From Hydractinia symbiolongicarpus (taxonomy: Eukaryota; Cnidaria; Hydrozoa; Anthoathecata; Hydractiniidae): a stretch of DNA of 64,000 bases. The stretch's first letter is position 1, and each line of letters starts with the position of its first letter. Location: positions 22,077,001 to 22,141,000 of the forward strand of contig NC_079882.1 of the NCBI RefSeq assembly GCF_029227915.1. The letters run 5' to 3'. Under the pieces are notes generated by a model. It was given only the letters and a program-made list of their open reading frames with translations. It ran no database searches and was not told the DNA's origin. The position numbers and the translations under genes are program-made. Shown here in pieces: positions 54,001 through 64,000 of this stretch.

Positions 54001-57000
54001 TGTTTTTCTGACGGTACGGAAATCTTCTCGTTTGTCAGAAACTTCCTGGTAAATCTCGTCAAAATCTTTCATTTCCACAACGATGGTTTCATAGATGGTG
54101 CTGACATCAGAAAACAAGGTTATATTTCCTTCCACCCTCACAACCCATACCTCCAGTTCTGAAATCAAACTTTCCAAAAGACGAGAATTTTCAAGTGCGT
54201 CTTCAAGTTTGTCCGACTTCTCTTGAGACAATTTTGAGACAACAGACCATGATGTTTTAATCTCCTCTTGGGCTTTCTCCAGAACTCGTGCGCCACTGAT
54301 GTCGCTAGATTTAATAAGGATTTCAAATGTCTCGATGATATATATGTACACCTCTTCTCGTACCTCAATAACTTTTACAAACTCCCTATGTTTATCCAGT
54401 TGTTTTTCCACGGTTTCGGATTTCGCGCCGATCGGAGCTTTTGATTTCAAGAAGGTTTTGGCTTCACTTAACCAGATGTTTAACTCACGAACTTGTCCTT
54501 GGAACTTTCTCGATTCATCAAAAGCATTTTGAAGGCCATCTTCTTTTTCTTTTAACAATTCTTGGATTTCATCCCAACCTTTAGTCAGGTCTTCAAGTTT
54601 GGATTTTAGTTCAGGTTGAGCCTTGTCTTCGTCTACCAACTTTTGTGCGGCTTCTTGACAACTGGTCACACTGGGTTTATGCGACTTGACATCGTTTGCA
54701 ATTATCTTCAGTTTCGACAATTCGACTTCAATCAACTTCTTGTCTTTTGGTACTTCTTCTTCTGAGGTCAGGTTTGTTTTTGTCTCATCAACCCAGACTA
54801 ACAGTTCGTCAATAGCAACACCGAATTGACCACGCTCGATTAAAGCGTCTTCAAGTTTCTGTTGTTCATCATATGACTTATCGAGTAAATCTTCCCAACG
54901 TTTCTCAATTTCATCTACCTTGTCACGAACATTCTGTGAATCGTCTTCGTTGACTTTCTCAGCCAAAGTTTCACCTTTCTGGTTTAATTTTGTGATCTCG
55001 TGCTGTCGTTTCGACAAATCGCGATGATAAGTTCTTAACTTCCGTAAGTTGTCTCTTAATTCTCCGACGTCAGCCGGTACCTCAGCGTAAGGCTTCAACG
55101 TTTCTTCAGCTTCTGTTAACCATTCTTCAACGTGATCTTTGTCTTTAGTGAATTCTTCTGCGAGATCTTTAACTTGTTGCAGATCATCTCTTCTCTTCTT
55201 CCATGCATTCTCCAAATTATCCCATTGGTCAGTAACTTCAGACAGCTCCTTGTGTACCTTAATCTTGTCTTCTTGTGCTGCTTGAGACACAAGAACAGGC
55301 GTGCATTCAGCCAAAGTAGCGATCACATCTTCATTGCTTTCCAACTCGGTATGTAAGTCGTCATGTTCTTTGATCATTTCAGCAATGGCTTCAGGCTCGA
55401 TACCTGGTTCTCCCTGGTCGTCCATTTTAGCTTGAACATCAATTAAAGTGTCTTTCAGTTTTTCAACTCCTGGCCAGAATTTCTTCGCAGCATCATCACT
55501 GCTTTCTAAAGCCTTACGACGATCGGTGGAAGCACCAACATTGAACTTGGATAAGTTGTTAAGCTTACGTTGTTTATCCTTTAATGCAGTGGATGTTGGT
55601 GATTTCGGATCTTCTTCTAAAAGATTGTCGATCGATTTGTTGACAGCATTTATCGGCTCCTCAAGATCTTTAAGTTTGTTCTCTTGTTCTTCAAGCGTCT
55701 TGAATTCTTCGGCAATTGGTTCTTCTGTTACTGGTACAGGTTTTTGCTGCTTAAACTCTTCCTTTATAGCTTGACTCTTTTCTATAAGGCTTTCAACATC
55801 GCCCCACACAGCTTCCACTTGTTCAGCTGCAGCACCTACAGTGATGCCTTTATCTTCACTAGCTACTTTCAAAGCTTCCCATCTTTCCTTGCAATCGTCC
55901 ATTTTCTTTTGCACACTATCTGGACCTTGTCCAGTACCACAGATACCGATTAAATCAGTGCCAGTTTTCTCTAACGTAGCCATCTGCGGTTGTAATTGTT
56001 TGATGTTATCTTCAATGTTTTGAAGTTTCTCCTTTTGAAGTTCTACACCTCGACCTTTCTCTTCGTCAACTTGTTTCAACAGGTTTTCAGTGTTGGTAAG
56101 TCTGCCTTCAACATCTTTATGTACGTCAGAGAACTGTAGAGCAAGTATTAATCCCTCTACTAACTGAGTGTTTCTATGGTCAGTCGCCTTATCCAATTTT
56201 TGTTTGTTAAACTTTAAGTTGCTGATCTTATCTTTGACTTCAGGCGCTTCCTCTTCATTGCATCCCATCAAGATTGTTTCACCTAAAGAATACACTTCTT
56301 TAAATTCTGGTTCTTTACCATTAAGTTCAGCGGTGAATGTCTTGTGTTCGTTCATTTGTTCTTTGATTTTCTCTGGTTCAACAGAGACAGGTTCCATTAC
56401 GCGTTGTTCATTCAGTTTGTCATTAGTCCATTTGTTCAAATCATCAAGATTGTTATCGAACGCGTCAACTTTCTCCTTCGCCATGAACATATCACGTGCT
56501 TTCTCATCGACATCAGCTTTCAGTTTCTTGTACTTCTCTTCTACAGCTTCGACAACTTTTTTCAATTCTGGATATTCGTCAGACTTTACTACTTTCTTCA
56601 ATTCTTTAGCAATCTCTTTCAATTTTTCAACATCAGGTTTATGTGCTACAACATCCTTCTGGATTTTCTTAATCTTTTCTGCCTCGGCACCATTAGGTTG
56701 TTTTTCAGCGAGATCCTTTTCAACAGTATCCATCCAATCATCCAATTCTTTTTCCTTATTGTAGAAGTCTTCCAATAAATCGTGTGCTTGTTCTAATGTC
56801 TGTTCTTTGTCTTGCACGTCGTCGTTCAAACGGTCGAACTTTTGGTTGAGCTTAGCAAATTTATCTTGTACCACGGCTTGTTCTTCTGGTGTGCAGAAAG
56901 GCTCCAAATGTTGCAGATCTTCAAGCACGGCTTGAATAGGTTCTTCAATTTGTTTTGCTTCATCATTCAACCCCTTCATCTTTTGAACCTGTTCATCAAC

Positions 57001-60000
57001 CTTGGCTTTGTCAGCTGATGGAACATTCTCGTCTGAATTCACTTTCTTGTCAAGGTCATCAAGCTTGCTCAAAACGTCATCCAGATCTGTATTAAATTTC
57101 TCTGCTGCAACAAGGGTATCATCAAGTTTTTCTCGCCTATCATTGACACGATCTTTCAGTGAATCCCACAACGCTGTTACTTTGTCAAGGTCTTCTTGAA
57201 TTTCAGCCTTTTTGTCTTCATCTTCAGTTGTAGCGAGAAGTTCTTCACCACTCTTTTTAAGATTCTCGACGCTTGGTTCACGATCGGCGAACATTCTTGT
57301 TAGAAGCTACAAAATGGAAATTTGAAATCATAGTACACTGAGTTGAGTACAATTAAAAATGTAATACAATACAACCCAATCTGCGTGCAGTGGCATACTA
57401 CACAACCCAATCAGGACGCAGTTGCAAAATACTTGTACTTACTTTTTGCTCCTGTATTTGAGCTTTCAATACATTTTGATCCGCAGCAGAAACAGGCTTT
57501 TGATTGTCGAGCAGCTCTTCAGTCTCTCCAAGCCATCCCAGTAGAGATTGAACAGCATCATTAAACTGACCACAGTTTACCAACGCATCGTCTAATTTGC
57601 CTTGTCTGTCAGATATTTTTTGATTGACATCTGCCAATCTTTCGTTCAGCTTATCTAATGGCTCATCAACCTTACTGCTATCTGCTTCAGGGTATTTAGA
57701 TTTCAGATCAGATCTGACATCATTCAAAGCTGTTACTTTTTCTTGCAGCTTGTCTAATTCAGCAACCAGGTCTTTCAAATCACCAATTTGAGCATCGATA
57801 GTTTCCTTATCTCCACCAACAGGCTTCTGTTCTTCCACTTTCTTCTCCACAACGTCCATATCACCCTCCGCATCTTTTAATTTTTCATTGAAGTCGTTTA
57901 GTTGATCTTTTAATTTCTCTAGTTCGTCTGTACGGCTTGGAATATCGCGTTGTACGTTTCGCAACCGATTATCTACTGTTGACAATTGATCACCGAACGT
58001 GTCTGCACCAATACCCTTCTCTCGTAATTTACGACCACGTTTTTGAATGTCGTCAAACAGTGGAGAGCTTTCATCTAGGGTAGCTTCGACAGCCTTTATG
58101 TTCTCAACTTGACAAGCTAACTCTTCAGGATCGAATTTGTCTGGTTTGTTATTTTCGACGTCATCGTTTGCTTTCTTGACTGTTTCAACAGCTTTCTTTA
58201 CATCGTTTTCAAGTTCGTCCCAATCACGGATGACACCATCCACTTCGTCGGTCTTTTCACTGAGTTGCTTCTTCAATTTATCAAGTCTTTCTTTTACCTC
58301 ATCAGCTTCGTTGCGCAAGTGTTTGGAATCAGTAGTGGGGTGATGCTCTTGGAGATCTTTCGCAATACCTTCGAGATCGTCAACTTTAGCTTGAAGATCA
58401 TCAACCAATTTCATTTGCTTTTGTAATTCCGTTTGAACTTCCAAACTCTTTGGTTTGTCTGCTCCATACAAGGAAAGTTCTGGTAGAGTTTTTTCAATCT
58501 TCGAAATCTTTTCTTTTGTTGGTCTTGCAACACTGTCAAACTTTTCCACCTTCTTTTGAACATCTGATATCTCGGACTGACGATCATCCCCAAGCTTTTC
58601 GACTTCATTAAAGTGTTTCTTCAAGTTATCAAGCCGTTCTAACACTTCAGGTGCATTCTCAGTGCATTCTGGTTGTAATTCTTTTATCAGTTCCTCGATC
58701 TCCTCTAAACTTGGTTTCTTAGATTTTGTGTCGTTTTGTAAGCTCTAAAATTATACAACGTGTACAAAAATTAAACGAAAGGAAAGCAGAAGCAGAGCAA
58801 ACAAACAAACAAACAAACAAACAAACAAACAAACAAACAAACAAACAAACAAACAAACAAACAAACAAACAAACAAACTTACATTGATTTCTTTTTGTTG
58901 TTGATCTAATTTTTCAGGTGAACAGGCGACTGGCTCTAAATCTCGAAGTTTCTTTTCTTGATCATCCAAGAATTTCTCAAGATCAGACATCTTATCGTCC
59001 AGTTTTTTTGTTTTGTCTAAGACATCACCTTCTTTAGCGTTCTCTTTGTTGAATTTATCACCAGTGTCATCCCACAACTTTGTAAGCTCATCGAGTTTCG
59101 CTTGTAGGGCATCCTTCTCCATTGGTGACTCAATGGAATCTAGCAACTTCTTGCCATTTTCTAGGATACCTTCAAACACTGGTTTCTCATCCCCAATGTC
59201 TTTCTCGATATTCTACAACACGCAAATAAATAAATAAATAAATCACGATTAAAAAAAATTAGAAGTAAGACAACTCTAAAAGGCAAGGGATTCTGGGACA
59301 CCATACCTCTAAATCACCCATGATAACACTCATTTGACCAGGTTTCATCGAACACGGTTTCTTTTCCTGTTCATCGATACGATCATCAAGATTTTTAACA
59401 CGTCGAACGAAATCATCGATTTGATCTTGCAACGCTCCACATTCTTGCAATTTCTCCTTCAATTTTTCTTCACGGGCATTTAACTCTTCTGCAAGTTTAT
59501 CGAGCGGTTTCTTCCTCTCAGCAAGTTTGTCTTGGATATCCTTCTTTACATCTGGGTCATCTTCGTTAAAGTCGATTATTTCGTTGCCATACATTTCAGC
59601 TTCATTGAAGAGATTATTCGCTTGTTGCAATTCAGCTTGCAATTTTTCTAATTCAATGAGTTGTTCTTTCACTTTTTCTGGAGTGGCACCGATCGGTTCA
59701 AGCTGTCCAGCTTTCTCCTCGATAGGAGATGTTTTATCTTTAGTTTCCATTACTTTATCGTTAAAGTTCTTGACAGAATCATTAGCTTTATCAGATTTAT
59801 CGATTTTCTCTTTCAATTTATCGATCAGGTCCTCGTGTTTTTTCGCTAAAGCATCCGTTATTTGACTAACTGCTGTCACGTTGTCGGGTTTGTCTTCGAC
59901 AATAATCAGCTCATTGCCAGCTTTCTTAACGTCTTCGACGCCTGGTTTATTAGCAACAAGCTCGTCTAAAAGTTTCTTCAACTTATCTACTTCTTCTTGA

Positions 60001-63000
60001 GCTTTCACTGGATCGTCTCCAACAGGTTGTTGCTCGTCAACAGCAAACTGAGCTTGTTCACAAATTTCTTCAACCGGTTTTCGTTTTTCTTCAAAGCTTT
60101 CAATTCCCTTCTTCATCTTTTCAGACTTGTCATCTGCTTCTTTGAGTTTTTTCTGCAACTCATCAAACCTAGATTTTACGTCATCTACACATTCTTTGAC
60201 AGGTTCCTTGTCTGTATCAGGTTTCTCTGATAAGGGTTTGCCGCAGGATGTGAAGTCCTCGTAAACAGGCTTTTGTTTGGCTAGCTCGTCCAGTAATTCA
60301 AGGATGATGTCTTGCTGTTTCGAAAGCTCTTCAGGATCAACAGAGATGCAATCAAGGGGCTCTGCTTTCTTCTCCATATCTTCCAACCAAGGAAGCATTT
60401 TGGATTTGTTGTCATCAAACTTTGTTGCAAGATCCTCAACTTCATCCAGCTTGTCTTTTCGGTCGTTCGTTTTCTTTTTCACATCTTCCCATCGTTTCTT
60501 AATATCATCAATTTTATCCTCCAAAGCCTTCTTCTCGTCGCCTGGTTCGGCTTGCTTAAGCAGGTCTTGTCCTTCCTCCAATAGTTTCTCTAACTTAGGT
60601 TGACGTGCAGTAACCTCCTCAACGACGTACTTGTGATCGTTAACTTGACGCGCGTTCGTGTCTTTGTCGGCAGAGATTGGTTTTTCTTCTTCTAGTGTTT
60701 TCTCCATTTTCGTCAACCAACGTTCGATCTCATCAGTGTCATCAACAAATTGTTTGGAAGACGCAAGAGAATCTTTCAGTTTCTTCTCCAGTTCATCTAA
60801 CTTAGTTGGAATTTCTTCTTCCATCGGTACTTGTACTTTTTCCATACGTTCATCGACCATCTCGAGCACCTTTGGATGTTCTTTAAGGTTTTCGTGACAC
60901 CAGTCCTTGATATCACCCGCCTCTTTAAGTTCGGGTGAATGTTTTCGAAGATCATCTCGCATTTCCTAAAAGTTAAAACAATAAAGATTAGGGAAAATAT
61001 TCAACTGACTACGCATGCGTGGTAAATAGCGCCAACAAGAATACTTACATCAACTTTTTCTAGTTGCTTCTTCACAGCCTCTGGTTCTGTTCCAGATACA
61101 TCGAATTTTTCAATTACAATGATTGTTTCTTCAATGTAAACTTCTAAGATAACGATTATTTCGAGGAAATGTTTTACTTTCTGCAAGTTTTCTTTCTTAT
61201 TATTTTGCTTCTCTTTAACCTTGTCCACAACCTCATAGTACTTATCGCTAAGTTGATCCAGTTCTTTTTCGATCTCGTCTGGGCTATCAAGTTGTCTTAT
61301 CAACGTCTGACCAGCTCTGTTAACAGCCCTTAATTCAGGTTTTCTCTTTTCGAGGGTACCAACAAGATCCTAAGCAAAACGCGAATGTTAAAGGAATTCA
61401 TCACTTGTAAATATTTATGAGAAGTGATTGCAAAAATAAGATAAACTTACATCTAATTCAGCAAGTTGTTCGTCGCCCTTTTCCACATCTAATCCGAAAG
61501 GTTCAAGTTGATCAACTTTCTGTTCGGTAGCAGTTATGAACTCCTCTAGAGGTTGTTTTTCTTTGTTGTAAGTATCTAAAGCTTTCTTGATCGTCGACAG
61601 TTTCTTCTGTTTATCTTCTAATTTGTTGACAAGATCAGAGAAGGGGAGAGTTACGCTATTTAATTGTTCAACAATAGCGGCAGAAGCTTCGGGATCGTTC
61701 TTGTTCGCCTCCAGCAACTCTGCAGCTGTCTTCTGAGCAGTTTCCAATTGTGGTCGACGTTTTACAATTTCTTCCTCCAGAGCCTGAGCAAAATATGTTG
61801 TTTTTTATAGGCTGCTATGATCGTAGAAACAACAACAACATAACAAAACAAAAAATACAGAAATATCCTACCTTAATTTCGTCTATTTGTTTCAAAATAT
61901 CGTTTGGTTCAGATGAAACGGGATCTTTTATAGCAGGTGACTCTTGAGCTTCTGGTAGCCATGTTTTTAAATCCTCACAAGCATCATTGAACTCCTTGGC
62001 TTTGTCTAACTGATCATCAACTAGTTTGTCCAAGTCGTCCAAATTAAGAGCACACTCATCTACCTGTTGAGTTAAAGCAGTTATCTTTTCCTCAATAGGT
62101 TCAGGCGCAGCTCCACTTTCACGAACAAGTTTAGGAATATCTTCCTTTAGCTTTTTAAGTTCTGGTTTCTTCTTTTCTAAATCATCTTTCAATCCCTAGA
62201 AAAGACAAAAGCAATCGATAAAATGCTGAACTCGCAAGAATTTAACTGGAGCGATAATTAGCCATTAGGAATTTAGAGTCAAGAGTTATAAATACGTTGC
62301 ATAATGTTTACCTTGATTTTTTCTTTAGCTTCTTTTCCTTTCTCCAAATCTGCTCCAAACAATACTGGTGACTTCACAAGGTTTTGTGTGTTTTCGACTA
62401 ATTCTTCAAGTGGTTTCAACTGATCGGAACAGTCTGCTAATTTCTTTAGAACGTCCTCACAATTCTTCTCTCTTTCATCAAGATCGGAATTTAACTTCTT
62501 CCAACGTTCATCAACGGCATCCACTTCGTCTTGCTGCTCAGGTAACCCATTTGTGATGTCAAGTTCTTTACAGGTCACGAAGACAGGATTGTTGACTTCT
62601 TTGAAATTTTCATACATTGGCTTGTGGTCGTCAACATCTTTTCGGAATTCCTAGTATAACCAGACCCTTATGTTAACTTTGGTGACTTAATTTTATCTTA
62701 ATACAGGGAGTGAAGGTGTAGAGAAATAACACAGAACATAAATTTAACACATTGGTTGAAAGTAACACATTTGTTAAATAAAAACAAACCTTGATGTCTT
62801 CCAATTGTTTTAAAATTTCCTCCTGGTCAGCAGATACAGGCTTTAGATTGTCCTTTCGTTTTTCCGCATCCTGCAAATAAACGCTGAAAGTGACGTAATC
62901 GTCATTGTAAGCTTGCGCAAGTGGATATAGTTTGTCGATGTCATCTTTGCGCTTATATGATTTATCCTTGACTTCTTCCCATTTCTTTTTTGTGTCGTCA

Positions 63001-63119
63001 ATTCGTTGTTGCAGAGCTTCCTTTTCGGCTCCCGGTTCGGTCTCATCTAACAAATGATTACCGTTCTCGACGATACGTTCAAACACAGGCTCCGTTTGCA
63101 CTAAGTCTTGATGTACCAA
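51073..63119 (-). CDS. MACF1: Spectraplakin (MACF1/dystonin/shot family), C-terminal 3693 residues, gene continues past the right edge
   Basis: Ten exons: 62790-63119, 62312-62650, 61872-62195, 61451-61783, 61049-61369, 59307-60965, 58883-59212, 57443-58744, 51981-57306, 51073-51890. All joins are in phase. The bulk is coiled-coil spectrin repeats, roughly 29 units of about 110 residues by length. Then come an EF-hand pair (loop DNDKDNKLTRDQ, second loop degenerate; about 52230-52415) and a GAS2 domain (LRLVRILRSVVMVRVGGGW, NDPCR/AEGRTNYELREKF) split by the 90-bp intron 51891-51980. The tail is Ser/Thr/Arg/Lys-rich with an SGIP motif of the EB1-binding SxIP type (about 51731-51742). The family crosslinks actin and microtubules. 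The actin-binding CH domains must lie outside the window. Only this copy continues upstream of the duplication breakpoint at 55005, so it should be the ancestral functional 3' end. It could be named MACF1 or DST; invertebrates usually have one such gene. Confidence 0.92.
58798..58877 (-). repeat. (TTTG)20 microsatellite at a splice donor
   Basis: Twenty perfect CAAA units on this strand are (TTTG)20 in the spectraplakin transcript. The tract begins at intron position +6, directly after GTAAG. Confidence 0.95.
59224..59243. repeat. (AAAT)n microsatellite
   Basis: A short run of about five AAAT units lies in the spectraplakin intron between the exons ending at 59307 and starting at 59212. Confidence 0.8.
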
Positions 63120-64000
63120 CTAAAAATAAATGTTTAGATTAGTACGTGAGGGCATGGTTCACATCACCGTTGGCATCAAGGATGTTTGATATAAAAAGCA
63201 AGTATTAATAAAGTTGTGGTTTTAATTGATGACCTAGCCGGAAAAAAAAATTTCATAGGAGTGTATAAAATATAAAGAAATTTTCCTTAGCAACGGCAAA
63301 TATCACAACAGGAATTAAAATTTTTTGAAGGCTTTTTTTAAAGACAAAAAACATGTGATAACCGCTATTAATCACATCTTTTAAATTGGACTTAATAGCC
63401 CATTTAAATTCCCTTTTAATTAGAACAACAACAGTATCGTCTCCAGTGAGACATATTAACGGTTACGATTGAACATTTTGGGAATGTTGAATCATGTTTA
63501 TGCGATTTCTACACACAATAACCAACTCCCCATACAGAACATAGTAAAAGCAAGCAGAAAAACTGGTAAACAATTGAGTATAATCGAATATATGAAGATT
63601 CCCTTGCAAAAGCATTTTATTTATTCAGGTTAACTGTAAAAACAAAAAAAATTCAATACGTTGTTTAATAATATTTATGTTTGCATTTCTCTTTTTTGCG
63701 GTGTTAAAAATTTTACTTGAGAAGAAGTTCAAGAGGAAATCATCGAGAATTCAGTAAAATACTTTATATTCATAATTTTTGGAGGAAAACACAATACAGT
63801 ATAGCTACATATTCTGAATTCATACGTCGAGTAAAAGTGTTTTAAATAATTTATAATTCCTTACAACGATAAAGTTAACAAAAAATAAAAAACATCTCTC
63901 CTCCATTTTGGAAAGCAAATTTTACCATACCCTTTTAAATATCCAAAACTTGGGCTGATATCGAACTTTCGGTTTGACAAAACAAATGATATTTGATACA
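63120..64000 (-). other. Spectraplakin intron, running off the window
   Basis: A good acceptor (TTTTTAG) precedes the exon starting at 63119. The remaining 880 bp show no spectrin-repeat coding on the minus strand, so this is most likely part of a longer intron. No other feature is seen. Confidence 0.55.

Noticed and set aside
55448-56764. Several plus-strand open frames rich in Ser, Phe and Leu
   Set aside because: They are antisense shadows of Lys/Glu/Asp-rich spectrin repeats.

Overview
This is an AT-rich animal nuclear DNA window with intron-bearing genes, GT/AG splice sites, short introns, a tRNA-derived SINE, Helitron-like fragments and a small hAT-type transposon. Repeat style, short introns and gene content suggest a cnidarian, probably a hydrozoan. 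That placement is inference, not proof.

Left part, 1-18.8 kb. A two-exon plus-strand gene (2244-5869) encodes an unusual fusion: an N-terminal AGC-type pseudokinase with its catalytic residues replaced, a disordered linker with a 27-bp coding minisatellite, and a C-terminal DH-PH Rho guanine-nucleotide exchange module. It converges on the minus-strand gene ARMC3 (15715 to 5983). I reconstructed ARMC3 as 24 exons with consistent splice phases, giving 797 codons of armadillo repeats plus a truncated C-terminal domain. ARMC3 introns hold a SINE and Helitron-like pieces. About 3.1 kb of repeat-rich DNA separates ARMC3 from the next gene, arranged head to head.

Right part, 18.8-64 kb. A complete 16-exon DDX43-like helicase gene (KH domain, DEAD-box core, CCHC knuckle, RGG tail; plus strand) faces the 3' part of a spectraplakin gene (MACF1/DST/shot family: spectrin repeats, EF-hands, GAS2 domain, SGIP tail; minus strand). 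The DNA between a hAT element in DDX43 intron 1 and the middle of a spectraplakin exon is present three times in tandem, about 11.5 kb per unit (A 20239-31929, B 31930-43443, C 43444-55005). Only the leftmost DDX43 keeps exon 1, and only the rightmost spectraplakin keeps its upstream exons, which run off the right edge. The other two DDX43 copies lack exon 1. The other two spectraplakin copies begin with a chimeric open frame created at the junction, and one is frameshifted.

The two junctions carry the same 4-bp microhomology. The sequence differences indicate that the middle unit is a recombinant, C-like on its left end and A-like on its right, as expected from unequal crossing-over. The strongest leads are the pseudokinase-RhoGEF fusion, the recombinant triplication, and the hydrophobic chimeric N-terminus on the truncated spectraplakin copies.
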